A stretch of DNA of 64,000 nucleotides. It comes from Tetrahymena thermophila SB210 (taxonomy: Eukaryota; Ciliophora; Oligohymenophorea; Hymenostomatida; Tetrahymenidae). Location: the NCBI RefSeq assembly GCF_000189635.1, contig NW_002476509.1, positions 1-64,000 of the forward strand. Direction: 5' to 3'. Positions 53,972-64,000 of the stretch are shown here, one piece after another; positions within the stretch are counted from its first letter, which is position 1, and each line of letters starts with the position of its first letter. Made by a program: the position numbers and the translations under genes. Under the pieces are notes generated by a model, which worked only from the letters and a program-made list of their open reading frames with translations, made no database searches and was not told the DNA's origin.

Positions 53972-55111
53972 TCAAAAAGAATAAGCTATATTTTCTTCTA
54001 TTGGTTTAACTCCAAAAACATAATCTTAATTATCATTCTGATACCTTAAGAAAACTAATTTTTTATAAAGTGACTTGCCTATTTTTAAATCATAACTTTG
54101 CAATACGTTGGTAAATTAGAGTCTTAGTGTGTAGTAGTTATCTATTTTTTTCATAAACTATTCTGCTGTATATTAGAAATTAATTACTCTTTCTTTTTCT
54201 AGTTTTAGTTGCAATCCTAATGTGAATTCGTTAATAATACTTGACCACTAACCAGGATGGTTTACAGTATACACAGAAAGGTCAGGTAAAAGTCGCTTCT
54301 CGTTAATAACATCATAGAAACATTAAAAGTATGTGCTACTGAGAATCAAATCTTCATCATCCATAGTAGGATCTACATATGTTCTTATGTTTTAATGAAT
54401 AATTTTACCACAAAATTCGATGTTAAATTAAAAGTAAGTTTCTATTGAGTTAATACGATAAGTTTCATCTACCATTAATTATTTAAATAGAAATGGAATC
54501 ATTATTTTTTCATAACCGGAAATCACAAAATGGTATTTATTGTCAGAGCCATAGTAAAATGAAGAATCTCTGTTTTCTATTTTATTTTGCTGATATAAAG
54601 ATTCGTATATTGAAGCACGTTTAACATTACGGTACTTTCCGTATTAAGCCAAACCTATACCTTAAGAAATGTAAACAAGATCTTTTTCATTTATGTCAGC
54701 CTCAATATCTTTGACATACATTACATTATTAAAATAAAACTATTTCTAATTTATCTTGAATGGGAAGTTTATTATATCACCATTTGCAATAAATTAACCT
54801 ATAGCTTCCTTTTGAAATGTTCCTGTTTTTACACAGTTGTTTTCTTCTTTACAGACAAAATTTATTAATTTCTATTTACTAAAATATTAGCACAACCTGC
54901 ACTCTTAAGATGTAAAATAGGTATTAAAATCCTGTATATTAAACTAGATATTAAGACTACCAATACCTTCAATGATTGCTTCACTTTTAAATTGATCATC
55001 CAATATTATTTCTACCTGTTTAGTAGGATCATCACTATAAGAAGCATTTAGAAAGGTAAGATTACAGCTTGTTATGCTTATTAACAAAGCAAGCAAAATA
55101 ATTTTTATCAT
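53972..55111 (-). CDS. Secreted protein, pepsin-like fold without visible catalytic Asp
   Basis: Intronless, 379 aa. A clear signal peptide (MIKIILLALLISITSCNL) ends near residue 18-25. No C-terminal membrane segment is present, so it is probably secreted or lumenal. The order of elements recalls a pepsin-type aspartic protease. GIGSLNIQFNIQDFNTYF stands where the first DTGS strand would be. A Cys-pair loop follows (CRLCQYF, NFVCKEENNC), then VYISQGIGLAQYGKYRNV and SIYESLYQQNKIENRDSSFY in the position of GILGLG...LxxQGxIxxxxFSxYL. The active-site DTG is not visible in either lobe, so it would be an inactive homologue. The fold assignment is from pattern alone and could be wrong; a ciliate surface or secretory protein of unknown fold is the alternative. 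Confidence 0.6.
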
Positions 55112-55730
55112 ATCTAATCTTTAGATTCTTTCTTATTAAATATTATTATCATTAATTAATTAAGAAAAAAAAATTTTTATTTGAATTGCTAAAGGTATTG
55201 TAAAATACAAAAAACCTCAAAGAAATAAATTTAATCTTCTGAGAAAAAATATTTATATTTCTTTTACTTTTAAGCTTTTAATTTTTTTATTTTTATTTAA
55301 GATTTAATATTAATAAATTAGCTTATCAGAAATTTTATATTTAATAGATTTTTAATGTTAATTAAATAGCTGATCAGAAATTCCATTTATTTCTGATATA
55401 AAAGAATTTTTTGTGTATTAGATTAAAGCTAAGTTAAAATCAGAAAGTATTTTCAGTAAAATAAAATATTAAATTAACAATTACTTTTATGAAAATTATG
55501 CAAATATAGCACTTCCATGAATTAAATTCTTGTGAACGCGGAGATGCAAGAATTTAATTCATGGATAAGCTATAAAGTAGATTAATTTAATAAACAAAAA
55601 ATTATTAAATTTAGCCATTCAAGCCTTTTTTTATTTTTTTTAAAATAAAATTTATAATTTTAAATTACCTGATTTATTTTTTATAATAGTTTTTTGATTT
55701 ATAATATTACATTTTTAATTTTTTTTTAAC
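55112..55730. other. Intergenic, upstream of the secreted-protein gene
   Basis: AT-rich, with no coding-like frame. It holds the perfect hairpin at 55515-55564 and should contain the promoter of the minus-strand gene ending at 55111. Confidence 0.55.
55515..55564. repeat. Perfect 18-14-18 inverted repeat (hairpin)
   Basis: The left arm CCATGAATTAAATTCTTG (55515-55532) and right arm CAAGAATTTAATTCATGG (55547-55564) are exact reverse complements around a GC-richer 14-nt loop, TGAACGCGGAGATG. The loop stands out in a region of almost pure A/T. A diverged copy with identical arm and loop lengths lies at 27255-27304. Confidence 0.85.
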
Positions 55731-58020
55731 TCTAAAATTTTTAGATATATATATAAATTAATAGCAATTAAGGAGAAAAAACTTACAGTGCATTATATTT
55801 TTGAAAAAATAATGATAAAAAAATCTACTTTTATAATACAAAAATATTTTTTTTAGTATAAATATTAATTTATTGTTTATTTACTAACATTTTATCTTAC
55901 AAATTCTACAATAAACTTATTTAATTTTCTTTATTTTAAATTAAATAAAAATGATTCTTTGCACCAATATGAACTAAGTAAATTTAATCAGTATTCATAT
56001 TCCCTATTTTGAAGTTTCTTTTAAAATAAGAAGAAATTGCTTATATAAAAGAATAATAAACTTGTATTCTAAATATTTAAGTAAGAGTAAGTGAGTACTC
56101 ATTCTTATCTTAATAAAATTTAATATTTTGTAATCAAGCTTAATTTATTACCCTAAAACATTTAAATACTTAGTAAATAACACTTGTTTTTTTATCTGAT
56201 ACAAAATGGTGAACCAAAATTATAAGCCCTCTATTAAGTGTTTTTGCTTCATAGCAGTTTTTCCTAGTAAAATCAATAATAATATTTATTTTAAACATAA
56301 AAAACTAAGCATTAATTTATAAACAGTTTAAATTTGTATTTTTTATACTTTTTTAGCTGTAAAGAAAATAAATTAAATAGTATTTTTATAATTTAGTGTT
56401 GAGTAAGAGTTTATTTGATCATTTATTACAGTAATTACTTCAAAATTAAAGAAAATTGGATTTTTATTTTAGATATTTTTTTAAAAGTATTATAAAAAGC
56501 TAAATGTTTCTTCATTAATATTTAGATGTTCCAAATAAAATAATCATATTAATTTTTTTTGTTATGTATTGCAATTAAATAATTATTAGAGAGAGATTCT
56601 TTAAAAAAATGATCATTACAACCTAAATGAATATTATATACAGTAATTCCTCATTAATTAAAGCAACCTTTATTTAAGGTTATTTTAGAAAATTTTTGGA
56701 AAGGGCCATTTTTTTTTCAAAAAACTTTGGGGGGAAAGCAGCCTTATTTAATAAGGAATTACGGTATCTTATAAAAAGGAAAAGTGTAAATAATTTTTAA
56801 AGTATTTTGATATATTTTGAAATAAATACGTATTTTTATTAATTAAATTCCTTAAAATTTTAACACAAATATATTTTGAAAAATTTTAATAGCCTCACAA
56901 TATGTTTAATAAAAATAATCTACCATGTTAAATAAATCAGAAATATTACACAGATAAAAATTAAATCATTAATATTAATTAATTCCAATCCATTCCTTTA
57001 ATATACAATATTTAAGACTAAGTCTTTCATTTCTTTATAATACCAAATTAATTAAATAAAAACCATACAAATTTGATAAATAAATCAAAATCATTTCATT
57101 TTGCTTAAGAGATTTTGTTTGTCCTTTTAGATTTTTTAAAGTTCAAAAACAACTTTTTACTCTGAATAACTCCTCAAAAAATGAATCAACTAATTAAATT
57201 TACCTAATTAATAGTTATTTCATTTAAAAATAATATTTATTTTTAAAAATATTTTGATTTTTCCTTATTAAAAACATGGTTATAATTTATTGTTTATATA
57301 TATACAATAGTTTTTAAATAGATAAAAATATGTGGAAATAGATGATAAATATCAAATATTAAATAGAATTATTTAATTTTATCAATTTCTTACTTTAGAA
57401 AACATGGTTTTTATTTGATTAAATCAATATGTTTGAGCTATTTTATTTTTACACATTTATATTTTATAATAATCTCTTTTGTTAATTTATCACTTAACTT
57501 TTAGCTTAGATTGATTTTCCAAATAATTTTTACTGAAAGCTTGAAATTTATAATTAACACATATCTTTACTGAAATTTTTCTAAATCAAAAGATTTAAAT
57601 TAAATCTAAATATATGGTAATGCTAAAGCTGATCAATTTTTAATATTTGACTGTAAATTAATATTAAAAACTACTTTTTTTTATTAAATAAAAGGTATTT
57701 AACAATATAAAACTAAAATATCCAATAAATGAATTTATACCATTAAATATCTATTCAACTTAAAGTAGGTTTATAAAATTATTCACTAAAATTATATTAT
57801 AACTTTAAAATTAATTAATCAAGTAAGTTGATTTATTATTAAGTTTAAGAAGTTGCAATAAAAAATTTATAATAAAATGAGTATAAATTATTATGGGTAA
57901 TATAGTCAAGCATGATTTTAATTTACTTTAATTTAAATATTGCTAGATAATATTGAATTCCATATAAAATTATTAGTTTAAGTTACTATTTTTGTTTAAT
58001 TTATTTTTCTTCTTTTATTT
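55731..58020. repeat. 2.3-kb direct repeat, copy 1
   Basis: From TCTAAAATTTTTAGATATAT onward this stretch matches 61774 to the window end base for base over long runs, with scattered substitutions and small indels. It appears non-coding. It includes a MITE-like element at 56641-56764 and about 70-85 bp near 56813-56898 that are absent from copy 2. The repeat stops about 410 bp upstream of the Cys-rich membrane gene. Confidence 0.92.
56641..56764. mobile_element. MITE-like element, TA-flanked (copy in repeat 1)
   Basis: 124 bp begins CAGTAATTCCTCATTAATTA. Its other end, read on the opposite strand, is CCGTAATTCCTTATTAAATA, giving imperfect inverted ends of about 22-28 bp. TA lies directly outside both ends (56639-56640 and 56765-56766), as for Tc1/mariner-type insertions. 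It has no coding capacity. The interior contains GC-richer GGAAAGGGCC and GGGGGAAAGCAG stretches. Confidence 0.72.
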
Positions 58021-58433
58021 AAGATTACAAAAAAAAACAGGCTTTTTATAATTTATTGCTAATTATTATCATTATTTATCATTCAATAATCGTATTAATC
58101 AAAATATTAAAACTTTTAATTTGAAGATACAAAAACTAATTAATTCTATTCTTAATATAAACCAACCATAAAATGTATGGTTTTTTAATAATTTAAAGAA
58201 GATGTACGATTGCCCATATTTTTTATTTGGTAATTTAAATTTTGGACAAATATATCTTACCCGTTATCAAAAATAAGATATATTTTATATAATTTACAAA
58301 TATCTTACCCAACTAATATTTTTATGTATCAAGAAATATTTTAAATACTCTCATAAATTAACAAATAATTATAATAAATAATTTATGATAAATTCAATTA
58401 ATACATTGAAGAAGGGAAGAAAAAAAAACAAAC
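58021..58433. other. Upstream region of the Cys-rich membrane gene
   Basis: AT-rich, with no coding-like frame. The segment AAGATATATTT / CAAATATCTTAC recurs near 58250-58315 as short repeats. This is the likely promoter of the following gene. Confidence 0.45.
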
Positions 58434-61370
58434 ATGCTACTTAGGAAATTCTTAGGTAAAAATATTTATCCGATACTAAGTTATTTAAATATTACCTCTA
58501 TATAAAGCTGCTATTTTACTATTTGTAAGATATGTCTTTGCCGATTGTACATCTTAAGATTACATAAATTATTTAAGTTAACAAAACTCTCGCCCCTATT
58601 ATGGTATAAAACATAATGTGTCTTTAAAATTTAAAAAATTTATCATTTAAAGAATATTAGTGTCTGTATGAGTTAAATAGTACCTCTACAAAAGAGTATA
58701 TTGAAAAAAACTCTAACTTAGCTTTTTTTAATGGAAAAGAGTATGTAAAAGGAGATGTAATAAAAAATACTAGTTGTGGAATAGAATATTTTGGTCTTGG
58801 TGATACTAAAATCCGTTCTAAAATTTAAATTTAATCTAGCTTGTAACATTTTACTTTTAATTTTAATATTATGACATAATTTTTAGTAAAAAAAAAGGAT
58901 TTAACGAGCTACTAATATAAATAAATTTACTAGTATAATTGTTTGGCACAAATAAATTTTCTGGAAAACTTACTATTGTAAAATTAAATGACGCATATTA
59001 GTTCTGTAATGTTGTACCTTTAAAATGCAGCGAATAAATGTATTTAATTTAATGCAAATTAAATGGATAAAAGTTTATTGATTAAGCTTAAATTAATTAT
59101 ACCTTAGAATGGGATTAAGTTCAATAATCAAATCTTTACTTAGTGGACTATACAGCCATTACCTATGCCGTTGTAATTAACTATTTCTTAAAAAATTATA
59201 TTTTATTCATCTATTTTAAATAAATTAAAAAATAAAATAATAATAAAATCCTTTACAAATAATAATTTATCCTTAATCTACTAAATAAAGGTCATCCCCC
59301 TAAAATTGTTAAGTTGAATACATTAAATTCGATTTTTAAAGTTTTTAATAATTTAAGTATTTATCATTAATAGAAATTTTATAATTTTATTCTCTTTAGT
59401 TTTTTTAAAAGACCAATTTTTTTCAATATATTATTTTTTTTATAAAAGTTTAATTTGTTAATTTTTACAATAAATTTGATTTTTACATTTAAAAAGATAA
59501 TTAAACCTATTATCTTTTGCATGGTTAAAAGAGAAATGATAAAAATATGATTTATGATTTAACTCTTAATCTAATAGTTAAAATCTAATTAATTTCTCTC
59601 TTAAAAAATTATTTACTAATTATCTTACTCTAGCTTATCCTTAATTAATCAAGATTTATAAATATAATTTTAATTTTTTTTATTTTTAATAATTTTTTTA
59701 TTTAGTGTTAAAATTAAGATGATATGGGATATTGTGATTATAATGGTCTTAAAAGTTGTGTGGATGGTTTTGAATTGTAATCTTAATAAAATGGATTAAA
59801 TATTTGCTTATTTAATTAATCATAATGTAATAAGGGAGAAACAACTTTTTAAAATATTATTGGTTGTCTTAATTGCCATTCTAGTTGTTTATCTTGTGAT
59901 GATGGCGTTGGCTGTATTTGCTAATAAAATTAATTTCTCATAAATTATAAATAGAATGAAGATAGTTATGTTGGCTGCTTAGACTGTATGGAAAATTGTT
60001 TAAAATGTACAAGCTAATATAATTGCGGATAATGTAAAAAAGGATTTTTCTATGATTATTCATTTAGTAAATGTATCTAATGTAATTCGGTCAATTGTGA
60101 TTAGTGCTATGATTTAAATACCTGTCTGACATGCTCAAAAGGGTACTTAATTGAAAATGGATAATGTGTATAAAAGAGTTAAATGCAATAAATAAATTCT
60201 GGTAATTAAGTTTCTACTATTTAAAACAAAGAATAAACATAATTTTATGAATTTTCCTTATTTTGGATTTTAATATATCAAACCATTTTTTAAATCTTTT
60301 TTTAAATTTATGGATTCCATCTTGATAAATAACAAACCATTTTCAACAAATAATAACTAAAAAACTAAAAAAACAGAAATACAAATGATGGAAAATTAAA
60401 TGTTAGATAGCTATCTTAATTACCATTAAATCAAGTCGAAGTCGGAGATGAAATATTTTTAAAAACCAAACAAAAAAGTACATCTTTATAAATAGAATAA
60501 TAATAACAATCTCATTAACAAGAAAACTTGTAAACTAATTAAGTTGCAACTGAAAATTATTGTGATTAAATTTAAACTAAAATCGATTTGGAAAAGTAGT
60601 ATTAACAAACTAACATCCAAGAATAAGTAACTAAACTCAATATTGATAATCAAAGCAATTTAGTCCTCTAAAGCAAGGATAGTAAAATAAATATTGATGT
60701 TTTAGGTGGAAACAATAGGCCATAGAATATTCAAGAAGAATAATTAAATGAGCAACAAGGTTAATCAAATCTTGGCTAAACTAAATCTTATGCTGATAAA
60801 AATAATTAAAAAGAGTAGGAGAATAAATTTATGATGCAGAATAACCTTTTAAAGTTTCTTTGCTTCCATAACTTTATAAGTATTTTCTTAGTTTTTGACT
60901 CAAAAATACCACGCATGTAAAGATCATCAATATTCTACTTAAGAGTTATTCACGCTTTATCAATTTCTAGTATTTTTGGTTAATATTACAGCTCTAGAGA
61001 AATGGTATTAACTTGCTTTGTGAGCTCAATAATTGTAGCTATATTTATACCAATCGCCAAGCTAATGTACAGTATTAAAAGAGTTGGTTAATACATTTAT
61101 ATAGGAGTGTTTCTTGGTTTATTAACCTATTACATTTATATTATTTCTTTCATTTTGACTGGTAAAGAGAGTTCATATACCAATTATATAATTGGCTGGT
61201 TTTTTATAATGCTTATTTTTGACTTAATTTTAGTATCAAGTATACAAGCAATGTTCTAATTGGCTCTAGTTAATCATATGATCTCAAATAATTATCCAAA
61301 AAAATCACTGATTTAGATATTGTTTTACTTTTTAAAACTATAAGATGTCCTAGGAAATATTAATTTATGA
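58434..61370 (+). CDS. Cys-rich surface protein with polycystin-like C-terminal membrane region
   Basis: About 750 aa, modelled as five exons. Exon 1 and 2 make a signal peptide (MLLRKFLAAILLFVRYVFA). An N-terminal ectodomain with N-glycosylation sequons follows (ELNSTSTKEYIEKN, VIKNTSCGIEYFGLG; SGKLTIVKLNDAYQFCNVVP). After an intron of about 540 nt comes a furin/EGF-type Cys-rich stretch of CxxC repeats (GCLNCHSSCLSCDD, CMENCLKCTSQYNCGQCKKG, CNSVNCDQCYDLNTCLTCSK). Next are a hydrophobic segment (FYEFSLFWILIYQTIFQIFF), a Q/N-rich cytoplasmic loop and at least four membrane helices (HALSISSIFGQ, VSSIIVAIFIPIAKLMYSI, YIYIGVFLGLLTYYIYIISF, IIGWFFIMLIFDLILVSSIQ). HNFISIFLVFDSKIPRMQRS before the first helix resembles the equivalent part of polycystin-1-type proteins. 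More 3' exons may exist: an open frame (SYLKDILNKTLQKSSFQ) continues to about 61768. Confidence 0.72.
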
Positions 61371-61773
61371 CTTATGTTTATATATGTTTGCTTGTGTCTT
61401 TTTTTAAGTTTATTATTTTTAAATTAACATTATAATATTACTTTAAAAAAATAAGTTTGAAAATTTTAATTTTATTCTTAATCAAAAGGCAAAGCTATCT
61501 TAAGGATATCTTGAATAAAACACTCCAAAAATCTTCTTTTTAATTATTATTAGTATACAATTAGAGCTTATGTTAGCTAGCTACAAGTAATTAAGATAAA
61601 TAGTAAAAGAGAATATAACATCAGTCAGATCTTTTCAAGAGTACAAAATCAGCATATTTGACTCATTTTTATATTAGTATTTTTTAAATTATTTTTTATT
61701 ATACATACCTTCAATTATCCTTTTATATTTTCATTTATTAATTTATTTTTTAAATTTAATATTTATGATTCTC
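61371..61773. other. 3' flank with possible extra exon
   Basis: A plus-strand frame from about 61487 to TGA near 61768 is polar then hydrophobic (LFKSTKSAYLTHFYISIF) and could be a further exon of the membrane protein. No well-placed canonical donor joins it in phase, so it is left out of the gene model. Confidence 0.4.
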
Positions 61774-64000
61774 TCTAAAATTTTTAGATATATTTATAAA
61801 TTAATAGCAATTAAGGAGAAAAACTTACATTGCATGATATTTTTGAAAAAATAATGATAAAAAAATCTACTTTTAAAATATAAAAATATTTTTGTTAGAA
61901 TAAATATTAATTTATTGTTTATTTACTAACATTTTATCTTACAAATTCTACAATAAACTTATTTAATTTTCTTTATTTTATATTAAATAAAAATGATTCT
62001 TTGCACCAATATGAACTAAATAAATTTAATCAGTATTCATATTCCCTATTTTGAAGTTACTTTTAAATTAAGAAGAAATTGCTTATATAAAATAATAATA
62101 AACTTGTATCCTAAATATTTAAATAAGAGTAAGTCAGTACTCATTCTTATATAAAATTTAATATTTTGTAATCAAGCTTAATTTATTACCCTAAAACATT
62201 TAAATATTTAGTAAATAAGACTTGTTTTTTTATCTTATACAAAATGGTGAACCAAAATTATAAGCCCTCTATTAAGTGTTTTTGCTTCATAGCAGTTTTT
62301 CCTAGTAAAATCAATAATATTATTTATTTTAAACATAAAAACTAAGCATTAATTTATAAACAGTTTAAATTTGTATTTCTTATACCTTTTTAGCTGTAAA
62401 GAAAATAAATTAAATAGTATTTTTATAATTTAGTGTTTAGTAAGAATTTATTTTATCATTTATTACAGTAATAACTTCAAAATTAAAGAAAATTGGATTT
62501 TTATTTTAGATATTTTTTTAAAAGTATTATAAAAAGCTAAATGTTTCTTCATTAATATTTAGATGTTCCAAATAAAATAATCATATTAATTTTTTTTGTT
62601 ATGTATTGCAATTAAATAATTATTAGAGTGAGATTCTTTAAAAAAATGATCATTACAACCTAAATGAATATTATTATTCAGTAATTCCTCATTAATTAAA
62701 GCAACCTTTATTTAAGGTTATTTTAAAAAATTTTTGGAAAGGGCCATTTTTTTTTCAAAAAACTTTGGGGGGGAAAGCAGCCTTATTTAATAAGGAATTA
62801 CGGTATCTTATAAAAAGGAAAAGTGTAAATAATTTTAAAGTATTTTGATATATTATGAAATCTTCACGATATGTTTAATAAAAATAATCTATCATGTTAA
62901 ATAAATCAGAAATATTACACAGATAAAAATTAAATTATTAATATTAATTAATTCCAATCCATTCCTTTAATATACAATATTTAAGACTAAGTCTTTCATT
63001 TCTTTATAATACCAAATTAATTAAATAAAAACCATACATATTTGATAAATAAATCAAAATCATTTCATTTTGCTTAAGAGAGTTTGTTTGTCCTTTTAGA
63101 TTTTTTAAAGTTAAAAACTACTTTTTACTCTGAAATAACTCCTCAAAAAATGAATCAACTTATTAAATTTAATTAATTAAAGTTATTTCATTTAAAAATA
63201 ATATTTATTTTTAAAAATATTTTGATTTTTCCTTATTAAAAACATGGTTATAATTTATTGTTTATATATATACAATAGTTTTTAAATCGATAAAAATGTG
63301 TGGAAAAGATGATAAATATCAACAATTAATTAGAATTATTTAATTTTATCAATTTCTTACTTTAGAATACATGGTTTTTATTTGATTAAATCAATATGTT
63401 TGAGCTATTTTATTTTTACACATTTATATTTTATAATAATCTCTTTTGTTAATTTATCACTTAACATTTAGCTTAGACTGATTTATCAAATAATTTTTAC
63501 TGAAAACTTTGAAATTTATAATTAACACATATCTTTACTGAAAGTTTTCTAAATCAAAAGATTTAAATTAAATCTAAATATACGGTAATGCTAAAGCTGA
63601 TCAATTTTTAATATTTGACTGTAAATTAATATTAAAAACTACTTTATTTTTTATTATTAAATAAAAGGTATTTAGCAATAATAAAACTAAAATATCCAAT
63701 AAATGAATTTATACCATTAAATATCTATTCAACTTAAAATAGGTTTATAAAATTATTCACTAAAATTATATTATAACTTTAAAATTAATTAATCAAGTAA
63801 AACCATTTTTTTAAAATATTAAGTTTAAGAAGTTGCAATAAAAAATTTATAATAAAATGAGTATAAATTATTATGGGTAATATAGTCAAGCATTATTTTA
63901 ATTTTACTTTAATTTAAATATTGCTAGATAATATTGAATTCCATAGTAAAATTATTAGTTTAAGTTACTATTTTTTGTTTAATTTATTTTTCTTCTTTTA
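61774..64000. repeat. 2.3-kb direct repeat, copy 2 (runs off the window)
   Basis: Same orientation as copy 1, offset 6,043 bp at its left edge. Long identical runs and scattered single-base changes point to a fairly recent duplication. It lacks the ~70-85 bp present in copy 1 after the MITE, where the flanks TATTTTGATAT and CACGATATGT are joined. The end of the copy lies beyond base 64000. Confidence 0.92.
62679..62803. mobile_element. MITE-like element (copy in repeat 2)
   Basis: Same 125-bp element as at 56641-56764 and in the same place within the duplicated segment, so it was present before the duplication. The right TA is kept; the left flank now reads TT. The G-run is one base longer than in copy 1. 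Confidence 0.7.

Noticed and set aside
55731-64000. LTR-type retroelement, because of long direct repeats
   Set aside because: The repeats do not begin TG or end CA, and no reverse transcriptase, integrase or capsid-like frame lies between them. The enclosed gene is a cellular membrane protein. A segmental duplication explains the layout.

Overview
The window is the left end of a ciliate macronuclear chromosome, most likely Tetrahymena. It opens with about five copies of the C4A2 telomere repeat, is extremely AT-rich, and has short AT-rich GT..AG introns. Every convincing reading frame uses TAA and TAG as glutamine and TGA as the only stop. All gene calls use that code. Splice sites were placed by eye from phase agreement and GT..AG ends, so exon edges are models. 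Protein lengths are estimates.

Layout. A CDK-family kinase gene starts 180 bp inside the telomere (212-1489 +). Next come a USP47/USP40-type deubiquitinase (2283-7010 +), a very large Q/N-rich protein (8282-13057 -), a small unknown gene (14729-15454 +) and a long coiled-coil protein (16162-19075 -). Two large head-to-tail paralogs with an axonemal-dynein-light-chain (p28/AXDND1)-like motif follow (20633-26650 - and 27869-33852 -). Then come a coiled-coil protein (35665-37939 +), an acidic charged protein (38737-40411 -), COG6 of the Golgi tether (41860-44177 -), the ciliary WD40 protein CFAP52 (45716-48626 +) and a probable mitochondrial F1-ATP synthase delta-type subunit (50239-51331 +). 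A secreted protein resembling a pepsin fold without catalytic aspartates (53972-55111 -) and a Cys-rich, multi-pass surface protein with a polycystin-like C-terminus (58434-61370 +) complete the set.

The last 8 kb differs in character. A non-coding direct repeat of about 2.3 kb (55731-58020 and 61774 to the window end) flanks the Cys-rich membrane gene, so the copies lie 6.04 kb apart. Each copy carries the same MITE-like element of about 124 bp with TA-flanked inverted ends. This looks like a segmental or tandem duplication around a surface-protein gene. The window ends before the downstream partner can be seen.

There is no operon logic, as expected for a ciliate. The genes are separate transcription units with intergenic stretches of about 0.7-3 kb. 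The functional themes are cilia (CFAP52 and possibly the AXDND1-like pair), membrane traffic (COG6), protein turnover, mitochondrial ATP synthesis and cell-surface proteins. No tRNA, rRNA, CRISPR or retroelement was found.
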